DNA from: an uncultured Myxococcales bacterium
GTDB taxonomy: Bacteria > Myxococcota_A > UBA9042
Direction: 5' to 3'
DNA length: 64,000 nt
Assembly (NCBI GenBank): GCA_903840165.1
Contig: CAIMEY010000030.1
Span: 168,944-232,943 of the forward strand
Position 1 is the first letter of the stretch. The number at the start of each line of letters is the position of its first letter. Below, one piece after another: positions 37,358 to 44,703 of this stretch. The notes below the pieces were generated by a model. It made no database searches, had not been told where the DNA came from, and saw nothing but the letters and a program-made list of their open reading frames with translations. Both the position numbers and the translations under genes were made by a program.

Positions 37358-38594
37358 CACAATCCTCTTGACGGGTGGCGCTCCAAGGCGGCAACACGAG
37401 CGGTGGTGCGAACGTTGGCGCTGGATCGAACGCCGAACGAATTCAGGAGTCGTTCTGCGCGGTTGATCGCTTCGAAAAGCAATGACCGCATCCGAACTCT
37501 TCCTGGGTCAACCTGCAGCCACCCACGGCTACGGGTCAACGGGCAAGGCAAAGGCGGGCTTGGAAGCCGCGACCAAGGATCTGCGGGCTAAGAAACAGCC
37601 ACTTAGGAGCGGCAAGCTTAGGACCAGGCGACTGCGCAGTGAACTGCGGTGGGTTCCTGGGGCCCCAAATTGCGCTTCCAAACGTCTGCCTCCGAGCGCC
37701 GCACAACCGAGTACCGCGCAACCGAGCACCGCACAACCCAGCGACGCTCCTCTAAGAGAGGCGCCTCCGAGCGACGGGCCACAGTCCAACGGACTGAGTC
37801 TGGCGACCTGCTTGGCCACCCGACCAGGACCGGCACCAGCCGACCCTTGCCCAGGAAATATCGTGCCACGTTTCGCGTTCCGCACAGAAAACGCCATGAC
37901 TTCGGCACTGTTGCAGGGGATCGCAACGGCCAGGACCCAACATATGGGCCATGGCTGCCGTGAAGATATCGAACGGCATCGATCGTCTTAGGCGGCCTTG
38001 GTCACCAAGCGCAACCGGCGCATGGCTCAAAACTCACGCTAACGCCCTTTGGCACAAGCACTATCCGGGCTTGCAACGCAGGGGCCGCTCGCATCCTGAC
38101 GCGGGAACTCGATCAAACTTGCGCTTGACCCAGAACCGCTGAGGAGGCGGGCTGGCTCGATCAAGGCTTGGGCGGGGGAACCCTTGCAAGAACATCCCAT
38201 GAATTTCAGGCGCTTGGGCGAAAAACGATGGGGCTGGTGACGCAATGTCGGCCGAGCGGATCAGACTCGAACCAACCTTGATGGAATCAAACCGCAATCG
38301 GAACACTTCAGTACGGGACAAGTGTCTTTCCCGGAGCCGCCCCTACGGATGGCACGGGAAAACAGCGCCGCGATCCGCAATGGATGCAGCACTGATGTTG
38401 GTCGGACTTGTCTCGACCGAGCACCCAACTGATTGGAATAACTCAGCATCACCGACCATCCCCGGGGCATACGCAATGCCTGGGGCAGGCCTTGAACGTA
38501 CACGGTAACAAAGCAAGGTCAGGAAGGCAAGCAGAAGCTTACGCGGCGGTTCGGCCATGGCAGCAGCAGCGGCAACATGGGCCGCGCGTAACGA
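37358..38594. other. 1.2-kb gap; pentapeptide-repeat-like remnant at about 37690-37795
   Basis: No convincing intact gene. On the minus strand at about 37690-37795 a 15-bp period encodes ASLRG ASLGC AVLGC AVLGC AALGG, a pentapeptide-repeat pattern (A-x-L-x-x), inside a 122-codon frame (37529-37897) without a good start. The rest (37900-38594) shows only low-quality overlapping frames. The giant gene's promoter should lie near 37.36-37.5 kb. Confidence 0.45.
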
Positions 38595-39353
38595 TCAGGG
38601 CCAGAGCAAGGCCAACTGGCTGAATTGAGCAGCGAGTTCACGCACGGGCATTTCGCGAGCGCCAGGGGCATCGCCCAAGTTGGCGAGCCTGGTCTGTTGG
38701 CTCCCGCACAGGACAAGGCCGGGCGTAAGACTCAAATCCACATGAAGATTCAAGGACATGCCATGACGAACTACGCCCTGGGCGTGCCACAAGCCCAGGC
38801 TGGCCAGCTTGCCGCGGGGAGACCAGAGGCCGACATCGCGCTCGAGATCCGCTCGGGCCTCCAATCCTAGGGGCACAGCGATCTGCGCGGCGGTTTCGAG
38901 CAGACGAGCTACAATTCTGCGAAGTTCTGTGCGATGGGCCGGCACCGCGCAGAAGACCACAAGTTGCCCGGGCGCGTGCAGGGTGCCTAGACCACCTCGC
39001 TCAACATCGAGGATGTCAACGCCACGAGAGCGACAAAATGCCAATGTTTGCAGAAGGCTATCTCGTCCCGCCGGGGTCTGGGCCCTGAGGCCTAAGGTGT
39101 AAACGGGAGCGATAGGCTCGAACAAAAGCAGTTGTGGCGCCTGGCCTTGGGCCACAGCGGCGCTCACGGCGAGGTTCTCCGCGATCGCGTCTTGCACGGC
39201 AAGCGCCCCAAGCCAGCGAACCTGCAGGTCGGCCCATGGCGATCGCCGAGGCGGTTCATCCGGGCGATCGTCGGCAGTGGGCGGAGCCAAAGGCGCGCAA
39301 TTTCTCGCGTCTGGAGCAGGGTCAGCGGCGTTTGAGCGGGAAAGCGATGACAT
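38595..39353 (-). CDS. lipB: Octanoyltransferase (lipoyl synthesis)
   Basis: 252 residues from ATG 39353. Transfers octanoyl from ACP to lipoyl-dependent proteins. LipB motifs: ERGGLGTLHAPGQLVVF, the catalytic-Lys region PRGKLASLGLW, VRHGMSLNLHVDL, and the catalytic Cys in GLVLCGSQQ. The HGPGQL element reads HAPGQL. A 40-residue polar N-terminal extension (rich in Pro, Asp, Arg) is unusual and may not be translated. Last gene of the lspA-lgt-uppS-cdsA run, 56 bases after cdsA. Confidence 0.88.
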   Translation of the reverse strand: MSSLSRSNAADPAPDARNCAPLAPPTADDRPDEPPRRSPWADLQVRWLGALAVQDAIAENLAVSAAVAQGQAPQLLLFEPIAPVYTLGLRAQTPAGRDSLLQTLAFCRSRGVDILDVERGGLGTLHAPGQLVVFCAVPAHRTELRRIVARLLETAAQIAVPLGLEARADLERDVGLWSPRGKLASLGLWHAQGVVRHGMSLNLHVDLSLTPGLVLCGSQQTRLANLGDAPGAREMPVRELAAQFSQLALLWP

Positions 39354-39409
39354 GAAGCCGCCTGGATGCGGAGCAAAGGTGGCAGCAATTAGACTTGGAC
39401 TACAAGTCC

Positions 39410-40357
39410 TTATGGCTGCATCCATTGGAGCCAAGCAAAGACCACGGGCGCGGCAAAAAGGACGCCATCGACGCGGTCCAGCAGGCCGCCGTGCCCGGGC
39501 AGCAGCGAGCCAGAATCCTTGGTGCCGGTGGCCCTCTTGAACAAGGATTCGCACAGATCGCCGATTTGGCCTGTCATTCCGCAGGCTGCGCCGAGGAGCA
39601 GGGAGGACGGCAGCGGCAGCGGCAGCAGCCAATGACCGACCAGCCAACCGCTAAGCATCGACGCGGTTAGACCTCCGACCGCGCCGGAAACTGTCTTCTT
39701 GGGGCTAATCAGCTCATAGAGCTTAGGACCACCGAAGGCACGTCCGCTGAAATAAGCACCTGTATCGCCAGCAAAAACAATGAGGAACGTCGCCATCAGC
39801 GCGCCGCGCCCGGTGTCCACGGCGCCCCAGGGAGACTGCGCCAAGGGGGCCAGCGGTCGATGCAGCAGGATGGCGACAAGCATAGCAATCAAAACGCCAA
39901 TATAGCTGATACCGAGCAGCCCTAGCGCAGCACGACGCGACGCTGTTTCGACGTCGCCCGGTCGCCACAGACAGCCAGCCAGCCAGAGTACGGGCACCAA
40001 ACCTATGATCGCGACAAAGGAATGCGCGCCGAGCAAAGGTGCGGCAGCGACGCCGGTGGCCAGCAGGGCTGCGAAGGCACGATCGCCGACTCGTAATTCC
40101 TTGTACATGCGCAGCAATTCATCGACAGCGCGCGCCGCGGCCAGCACCAGAACGGCAATCATCACAGCCTTGGGTGCCACCAAGACCGCGTAAATGAGCA
40201 GCGGGGCGAGAACCAGACCTGTGAGGATTCGAGCAACCACGGGACCTCCGACGAGCGCAATGGCCCAGGTCGCGGCAACTATGGCTTGAGCGGCCCGACG
40301 TCGCAAGACCACTGCTGGCAGCGCGCGGGCGAACGCAGCGGGTCTGGGCAAGGCCAT
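39410..40357 (-). CDS. cdsA: Phosphatidate cytidylyltransferase
   Basis: Integral membrane enzyme making CDP-diacylglycerol from phosphatidate and CTP. About eight hydrophobic helices are visible. The C-terminal signature is complete: SLFKRATGTKDSGSLLPGHGG then LDRVDG, including the KD and DR residues. ATG 40357 gives 315 residues; a GTG at 40486 that overlaps the uppS stop (GTGA) would add 43 polar residues and is an alternative by coupling. Neither has a strong ribosome site. Follows uppS directly. Confidence 0.93.
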   Translation of the reverse strand: MALPRPAAFARALPAVVLRRRAAQAIVAATWAIALVGGPVVARILTGLVLAPLLIYAVLVAPKAVMIAVLVLAAARAVDELLRMYKELRVGDRAFAALLATGVAAAPLLGAHSFVAIIGLVPVLWLAGCLWRPGDVETASRRAALGLLGISYIGVLIAMLVAILLHRPLAPLAQSPWGAVDTGRGALMATFLIVFAGDTGAYFSGRAFGGPKLYELISPKKTVSGAVGGLTASMLSGWLVGHWLLPLPLPSSLLLGAACGMTGQIGDLCESLFKRATGTKDSGSLLPGHGGLLDRVDGVLFAAPVVFAWLQWMQP

Positions 40358-40482
40358 GTCGGTTTTGCCAATCGACCCAAGCGGCGCGTGCGGGGCTTGA
40401 GACCTAGTCGTCGACACGTGGCCCGCGGTTCCGGGACAAGGCAACTCAGCTTTCTTGCAGCAGTTTATTCCTTCCCGGGCCC

Positions 40483-41259
40483 TCACTTCGGCTCGATGCC
40501 GCCAAAGCGTCGTTGCCGCGTCGTAAAATCGACCAGGGCCTGGGCAAAGGCGTCATCGCGGAAATCGGGCCAATCCACCGGGGTGAAGTATAGCTCTGCA
40601 TACGCCGATTGCCAAAGGAGAAAATTGGACAGGCGCTGCTCGCCGGACGTGCGGATGATGAGGTCCGGCGATGGCAGATCCGCTGTCCACAGGGCGCGTT
40701 GCAGCCGCGCTTCGTCGATTTCAGCGACGTCCAAGGTACCGTCGGCCACTTGCTGCGCTAAGTGCCTAGCAGCATGAAGGATTTCCTCCCGCCCGCCATA
40801 GGACAGCGCCAGCGACAGGGTCATGCTGCAGTGGCCCTGCGTTGCCTGAAGTGTCGCATCCAGAGCCATCCGCACCGGGGCCGGGAGCCGAGCGAGGTTG
40901 CCCAAGGCACGCAAGCGAATGTCACTACGCCGCATTTCAGACAGTTCGGAGGCAAGGTATTGTACCAGCAGACGCAGCAGGGACTGCACCTCATCCTGAG
41001 GCCGGGACCAGTTCTGCTCGGAAAATGCATACAAAGTCAACGCTTGCAGCCCCAACCGCCGGGCCGTTCGCGTCACAGCCCGCACCGAGTCGGCACCGGC
41101 CTGATGACCGGCACTGCGTGATTCACCCCGCCGCTGCGCCCAACGTCCGTTGCCGTCCATGATGATGGCGACGTGGCGCGGCAAACGACCGGAATTGCCC
41201 AGTTGCCAGGCCTCGCGCAGGGGCTGCGACGCACCAATCGGCAAAGGATCCAAAGTCAT
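40483..41259 (-). CDS. uppS: Isoprenyl (undecaprenyl diphosphate) synthase
   Basis: 258 residues. cis-Prenyltransferase making the lipid carrier for cell-wall and envelope glycans. Motifs: HVAIIMDGNGRWAQRRG with the catalytic Asp, YAFSEQNWSRP, ALSYGGREEI, and the C-terminal RTSGEQRLSNFLLWQ and YAELYF. The start overlaps the lgt stop as ATGA and has GGAGG upstream, so it is coupled to lgt. Confidence 0.96.
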   Translation of the reverse strand: MTLDPLPIGASQPLREAWQLGNSGRLPRHVAIIMDGNGRWAQRRGESRSAGHQAGADSVRAVTRTARRLGLQALTLYAFSEQNWSRPQDEVQSLLRLLVQYLASELSEMRRSDIRLRALGNLARLPAPVRMALDATLQATQGHCSMTLSLALSYGGREEILHAARHLAQQVADGTLDVAEIDEARLQRALWTADLPSPDLIIRTSGEQRLSNFLLWQSAYAELYFTPVDWPDFRDDAFAQALVDFTTRQRRFGGIEPK

Positions 41260-42239
41260 GTGGAACCTCCGGCAGGAGCAGGCGAATCGGAGGCTCGCGG
41301 ATTCGGCCAGGCGCGGCCGCGGGCAAAGACCCAGACCGACCAGGCGATGAGGGGCAGGCTGATGAGTTGCGACGTCGACAACAGACCGCCTAGCCAAAGG
41401 CCCCGGTCATCGGCGCGGAGGAACTCGACACCGAAGCGAAAGAGGCCGTACAAGAACATGAATTGAAAGAAGACTTGGCCGTCAAAGCGAACGCCGCGGC
41501 GGTAGCGCCACAGGCACAAGGCAAAGATAAGGGCGCAGGCGACGGCCTCGTACAGTTGCGTAGGGTGAACAGGTAAAGAGCTTGATGCCAAAGGGGAAAT
41601 CAGGTGAGCAGCGAGGTGTTTGTCCCAGGCGGGCGAGTGGGCCGGAAAGGCCAAGCCAGTGACCGAAGCGGTGGGATCGCCAAAGCAACACCCGGCAAGC
41701 AGGCAACCGGTGCGGCCAAAGACTAGGCCTAGGGGAATGCCATACCCAGCTAAGTCGGCGACTTTCCAAATGGAAACCTTGCGTCGATTGAGAAACCACA
41801 GGCCAACTGGCACCGCCAACAAGAAGCCGCCGTAGTAGGCATACCCGCCGTACCAAATCTTAAAAACCCGCAGACAATCGCGGTTTTGCCGGCACAGGCC
41901 CGTGGCTGTGTCGCACAGATCGCCTAGGCCTGCCAGTTCACACTGGCGATCGACGGCGCAGCGCAGGCCAGGCCCCAGGGACAGGGAGGAAACCTGCTCG
42001 GGAGCGGTGCACAAGTGCACGTAATCCCAGAATTGTCCGTCCGCCAGGATGTGGAGCGCTCGGGAGCCGATCAGGCCGCAAGCCAGCATGAGCAAACCAA
42101 GATCTAAGATGGTGTTGCCATCCAGGCCGTGCTTAACGCCCTCCGCATGGGCCCAGAGGATCGCCAGGGTAAAGCCCACCATTAGCAGCGTGAAATACGC
42201 CGGCAACTCGGTGAATCCAAGGTCAAAGACCGGATGCAT
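41256..42239 (-). CDS. lgt: Prolipoprotein diacylglyceryl transferase with Cys-rich insertion
   Basis: 327 residues, polytopic. Transfers diacylglycerol to the lipobox Cys of prolipoproteins. Core motifs are present: IWYGGYAYYGGFL, the signature GLVFGRTGCLLAGCCFGDPT, and HPTQLYEAVA. Residues 77-122, between an early helix and the YGGYAYYGGF motif, form a periplasmic loop with six cysteines (77, 94, 100, 109, 116, 122) absent from the E. coli enzyme. The ATG abuts the lspA stop. The abundance of lipoproteins in this window fits the need for the pathway. Confidence 0.95.
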   Translation of the reverse strand: MHPVFDLGFTELPAYFTLLMVGFTLAILWAHAEGVKHGLDGNTILDLGLLMLACGLIGSRALHILADGQFWDYVHLCTAPEQVSSLSLGPGLRCAVDRQCELAGLGDLCDTATGLCRQNRDCLRVFKIWYGGYAYYGGFLLAVPVGLWFLNRRKVSIWKVADLAGYGIPLGLVFGRTGCLLAGCCFGDPTASVTGLAFPAHSPAWDKHLAAHLISPLASSSLPVHPTQLYEAVACALIFALCLWRYRRGVRFDGQVFFQFMFLYGLFRFGVEFLRADDRGLWLGGLLSTSQLISLPLIAWSVWVFARGRAWPNPRASDSPAPAGGST

Positions 42240-43169
42240 CTAGGCCTTGGCGGCGGCTTGAGGCGCCGGCAGTGGGGGTTTGCGCAGGAACGACTCCAGG
42301 ATGATCGCGATCACCCCCACCGTGATGCCAATGTCGGCGACATTGTACACAGGCCAGGAGACGGTACGGCCATCGAACACCGCGAAATTGAGGACAAAGT
42401 CGATGACAGCATGAAAGCGTAGCCGGTCGTAAAGGTTGCCCAGCGCGCCGCCGAGAATTGCCGCCAACGCGATGGCCGAGGCGTTGGTCGCCATGCGCCG
42501 CGTCCACAGCACCCAGGCCATGGCAAGGCAGGCCAGCGTGGTAATGGTCACGAACAGAACGTGCCGCACCATGGCGGGGGCTGTGGCCAGAAAACTCCAT
42601 GCAGCGCCAAAGTTTTCGGCGTAGACCAACGTGCAAAAACGGTCAATCACGGGCACCGATCGCTCTTCCAGGGCGACCATCGCGTCACCGGGCAACGCGC
42701 GATCAACGTCGGCCACCAAGCCCGCGCCGCGAAGCACGAAGTGATCTAGAACACCTTGAATTTTATCTGGTTCTACCCGCCAAGCTTCGGCAACGACGCT
42801 GCCTAAGGTCTTGCCCAGGTCGTGCCCACCGATGCGAGTACGCCGCGGTGCTGCGAGCCCGGTGCCCTCGGTGGCGACGAGGTCCATGCCTACTTCGGCG
42901 GCAGTGACGACCTGATCGGCGCGCAAATCGTGAACGGGCGTGTAACGACGCAAGAGTCCATCGGTAGCAGCGCGTTTGAGCTCTTCGGCCGTGACCGACC
43001 GAGCGGCAAAGGCAGCGACCACGGTGGGCGCTTGGGCCGGCGACACCACCATAGGATGTGCACCGCTGGCCAGGGCGCCGATAACCCAACCTTTGGAGCC
43101 AAGGTCCAAGACCAAGGTGAGAATAGCCAAGCCAAACAAGAGGCTCCGCGACAAGGTGGTGTTTGGCAT
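42240..43169 (-). CDS. lspA: Signal peptidase II with large periplasmic insertion
   Basis: 309 residues from ATG 43169 (GGGAGAG upstream), about twice the usual 160. First helix at 10-30; then about 135 residues (37-172) not found in core LspA; then AENFGAAWSF, GGALGNLYDRLR with catalytic Asp249, VIDFVLNF, and YNVADIGI with catalytic Asp279. The catalytic aspartates and core helices are intact, so activity is expected. The insertion is hydrophilic and mixed alpha/beta in look (RADQVVTAAEVGMDL, VEPDKIQGVLDHFVL). A much longer in-frame extension to 43757 is non-coding in style. Confidence 0.92.
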   Translation of the reverse strand: MPNTTLSRSLLFGLAILTLVLDLGSKGWVIGALASGAHPMVVSPAQAPTVVAAFAARSVTAEELKRAATDGLLRRYTPVHDLRADQVVTAAEVGMDLVATEGTGLAAPRRTRIGGHDLGKTLGSVVAEAWRVEPDKIQGVLDHFVLRGAGLVADVDRALPGDAMVALEERSVPVIDRFCTLVYAENFGAAWSFLATAPAMVRHVLFVTITTLACLAMAWVLWTRRMATNASAIALAAILGGALGNLYDRLRFHAVIDFVLNFAVFDGRTVSWPVYNVADIGITVGVIAIILESFLRKPPLPAPQAAAKA

Positions 43170-43200
43170 AGACGCTCTCCCAAGAAGGCCGGGCATTGGC

Positions 43201-43258
43201 AATTGCCGGGGGCGCCGGACTGTAAGGTCGTGGCGCCCATGCGTCAATTGCGGCAATT
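43201..43258 (-). promoter_or_regulatory. Nested inverted repeats in the lspA leader
   Basis: An outer 8-bp perfect repeat (AATTGCCG at 43201-43208 with CGGCAATT at 43251-43258) encloses an inner 7-bp one (GGGCGCC at 43210-43216 with GGCGCCC at 43232-43238). It ends about 30 bases upstream of the lspA ATG on the minus strand. Could be an mRNA leader structure or a protein-binding site. Confidence 0.5.
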
Positions 43259-43530
43259 TTGCTTGGGTCCTCAAAAGGACCCCGGGCCATGGCTGCCTCG
43301 GCCCGCGCGCTCCTTGCCACGGTGGACAACGCCCGGGACCGTCGATTTGTGCCCGTCTGCCGTAATTTTCTTGGGGGCCAGGTCGTACGACCACGATAGA
43401 CCTTGAAAAGGAAGCGAATGTGCCGCCCTGGCCAAGGGCTGCCAGATGGATAGCAAGCAGGTGCCCGCACGAGCGGGCATGCCGTGCTGCGAAGAGACAG
43501 ATGTGGCTGGGTTGGGACGGTCGGTCCTCC

Positions 43531-43578
43531 AAGATAAGCCAAAGGTAAAATACAAATAGTATTGAATGGTTATACACC
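43531..43578. promoter_or_regulatory. AT-rich segment, possible divergent promoter region
   Basis: A notably A/T-rich patch (AAGGTAAAATACAAATAG and onward) in otherwise GC-rich DNA between lspA and the radical-SAM-like gene at 43636. The position suits divergent promoters, but I cannot fix -35 and -10 boxes. The remaining 270 bases to the lspA leader show no gene. Confidence 0.25.
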
Positions 43579-43635
43579 ACCAAATGGATCAATGCCCCGA
43601 CCGCCGTTTGCCCTGGCAGGAACAGCCGGTTAGGC

Positions 43636-44541
43636 TTGGTGCCCCCGCCGCCCTGCGGGACGTGGGTCTTTGCCGTGCATGTTGTTGTTTGGACTGGCAG
43701 TCCGTGCCCGCACAAGTTCGATGCCGTTGCCTGTCCCGTTTGCCGCGGCGACGGCAATAGCGGCCGACCTGAGGCCTTGGCCCCGGCAGAGGCGGTCGCG
43801 GAGACCTTTGAGAAATTGCGGGACGCGGGTGCTACACAACTGACACTAACTGATGGCGATTTGCTGCTCCGCCGGGAAGCGCTGGAGCTTTTGCAGCACG
43901 CAAAGACCTTAGGATTTTCTCAGATTACCTTGCACAGCCAAGGGCCCGTTTTGGCCCAGCCCGGCGTGGCGCAAGCTGCTCTGCGCGCGGGTGCCGACCG
44001 AATGGCCACCGCACTGTATGGCGATACCAGTCAAGCACATGATTATATTGCCGGAATTCCGGGACACTTTCAACGGTCGCTGCTGGGTTTCAAGCGGGCG
44101 CACGCGGCCGGGGCCCAGACCTTGCTGCTCGCACCGATCTTGAGACCAACCTACCGTAACCTTCCGCAACTGATACAGAAGTCGATTCCCTTGGGCATCT
44201 CCGGCGTGGTTTGCTCGGCGCCGCTCGGGCAGGATCGCGCCCCGCATCCACTCACAGTTCCGCTGCCTTTGGTGAGTCTGGCGCTGCACGCCGCGGTTCA
44301 GGTTGCGCAGGCCGGCCGTTTGCAGGTGCGCGTCGTCGATGTGCCCTTATGCATTCTGCCCCTGGATGGGCCCGTGCTGGACCACGATGACCGGGCCGAT
44401 GCTGTCAAAAGCCGCGAAGAACAATACGCTTTTGGCAAACCTTGCCTGACCTGCCCGGCCCGGCCCACCTGCCGCGGCTTGGGTCTGCAGGCTGTTCAGC
44501 GTCACGGCTGGGTGGGGATAGAGCCGGCAATTCCAAAGTAA
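43636..44541 (+). CDS. Radical-SAM-fold protein with non-canonical cysteine motif
   Basis: 301 residues, homologous to the two genes that follow. Instead of CX3CX2C it has Cys24, Cys33, Cys36 (SPCPHKFDAVACPVCRG, CX8CX2C). The SAM-binding GGE is replaced by LTLTDGDL, and the loop seen in the others as TSQLQDKLTGTPG reads TSQAHDYIAGIPG. The C-terminal auxiliary-cluster pattern is kept: VDVPLC, then CLTCPARPTCRG. So it may bind Fe-S at the C-terminus but perhaps not cleave SAM, or it may use a divergent motif. The start codon is uncertain (GTG 43636). First gene of a three-gene cluster. Confidence 0.7.
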   Translation: MVPPPPCGTWVFAVHVVVWTGSPCPHKFDAVACPVCRGDGNSGRPEALAPAEAVAETFEKLRDAGATQLTLTDGDLLLRREALELLQHAKTLGFSQITLHSQGPVLAQPGVAQAALRAGADRMATALYGDTSQAHDYIAGIPGHFQRSLLGFKRAHAAGAQTLLLAPILRPTYRNLPQLIQKSIPLGISGVVCSAPLGQDRAPHPLTVPLPLVSLALHAAVQVAQAGRLQVRVVDVPLCILPLDGPVLDHDDRADAVKSREEQYAFGKPCLTCPARPTCRGLGLQAVQRHGWVGIEPAIPK

Positions 44542-44566
44542 AGTGAGGCGCTTAAGGAGACTTAGC

Positions 44567-44656
44567 GTGCCCAAAGCCGCCGCATCTGCAACAATCCTGA
44601 CGGTGACACTGCCCGGCCGTTCAAGCCACCCACTGACGACAATCCAGTGCCCCTGA
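44567..44656 (+). CDS. Small 29-residue ORF between radical SAM genes
   Basis: GTG 44567 has AAGGAGA at a good distance (six-base spacer). It encodes MPKAAASATILTVTLPGRSS then HPLTTIQCP, stopping at 44656. It lies between the radical-SAM-like gene and the radical SAM gene at 44704. It could be a leader peptide, a peptide substrate of the cluster, or chance. A longer start of the following gene (GTG 44647) would overlap its end. Confidence 0.35.
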   Translation: MPKAAASATILTVTLPGRSSHPLTTIQCP

Positions 44657-44703
44657 CGCGCCCGTGGTGCGAACCGAGTCAGGCCACCGAACTAGGGAAA
44701 CCA

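Noticed and set aside
43170..43757. 196-codon N-terminal extension of LspA
   Set aside because: Low-complexity basic/proline content, no homology to LspA, and a good ribosome site directly before ATG 43169.
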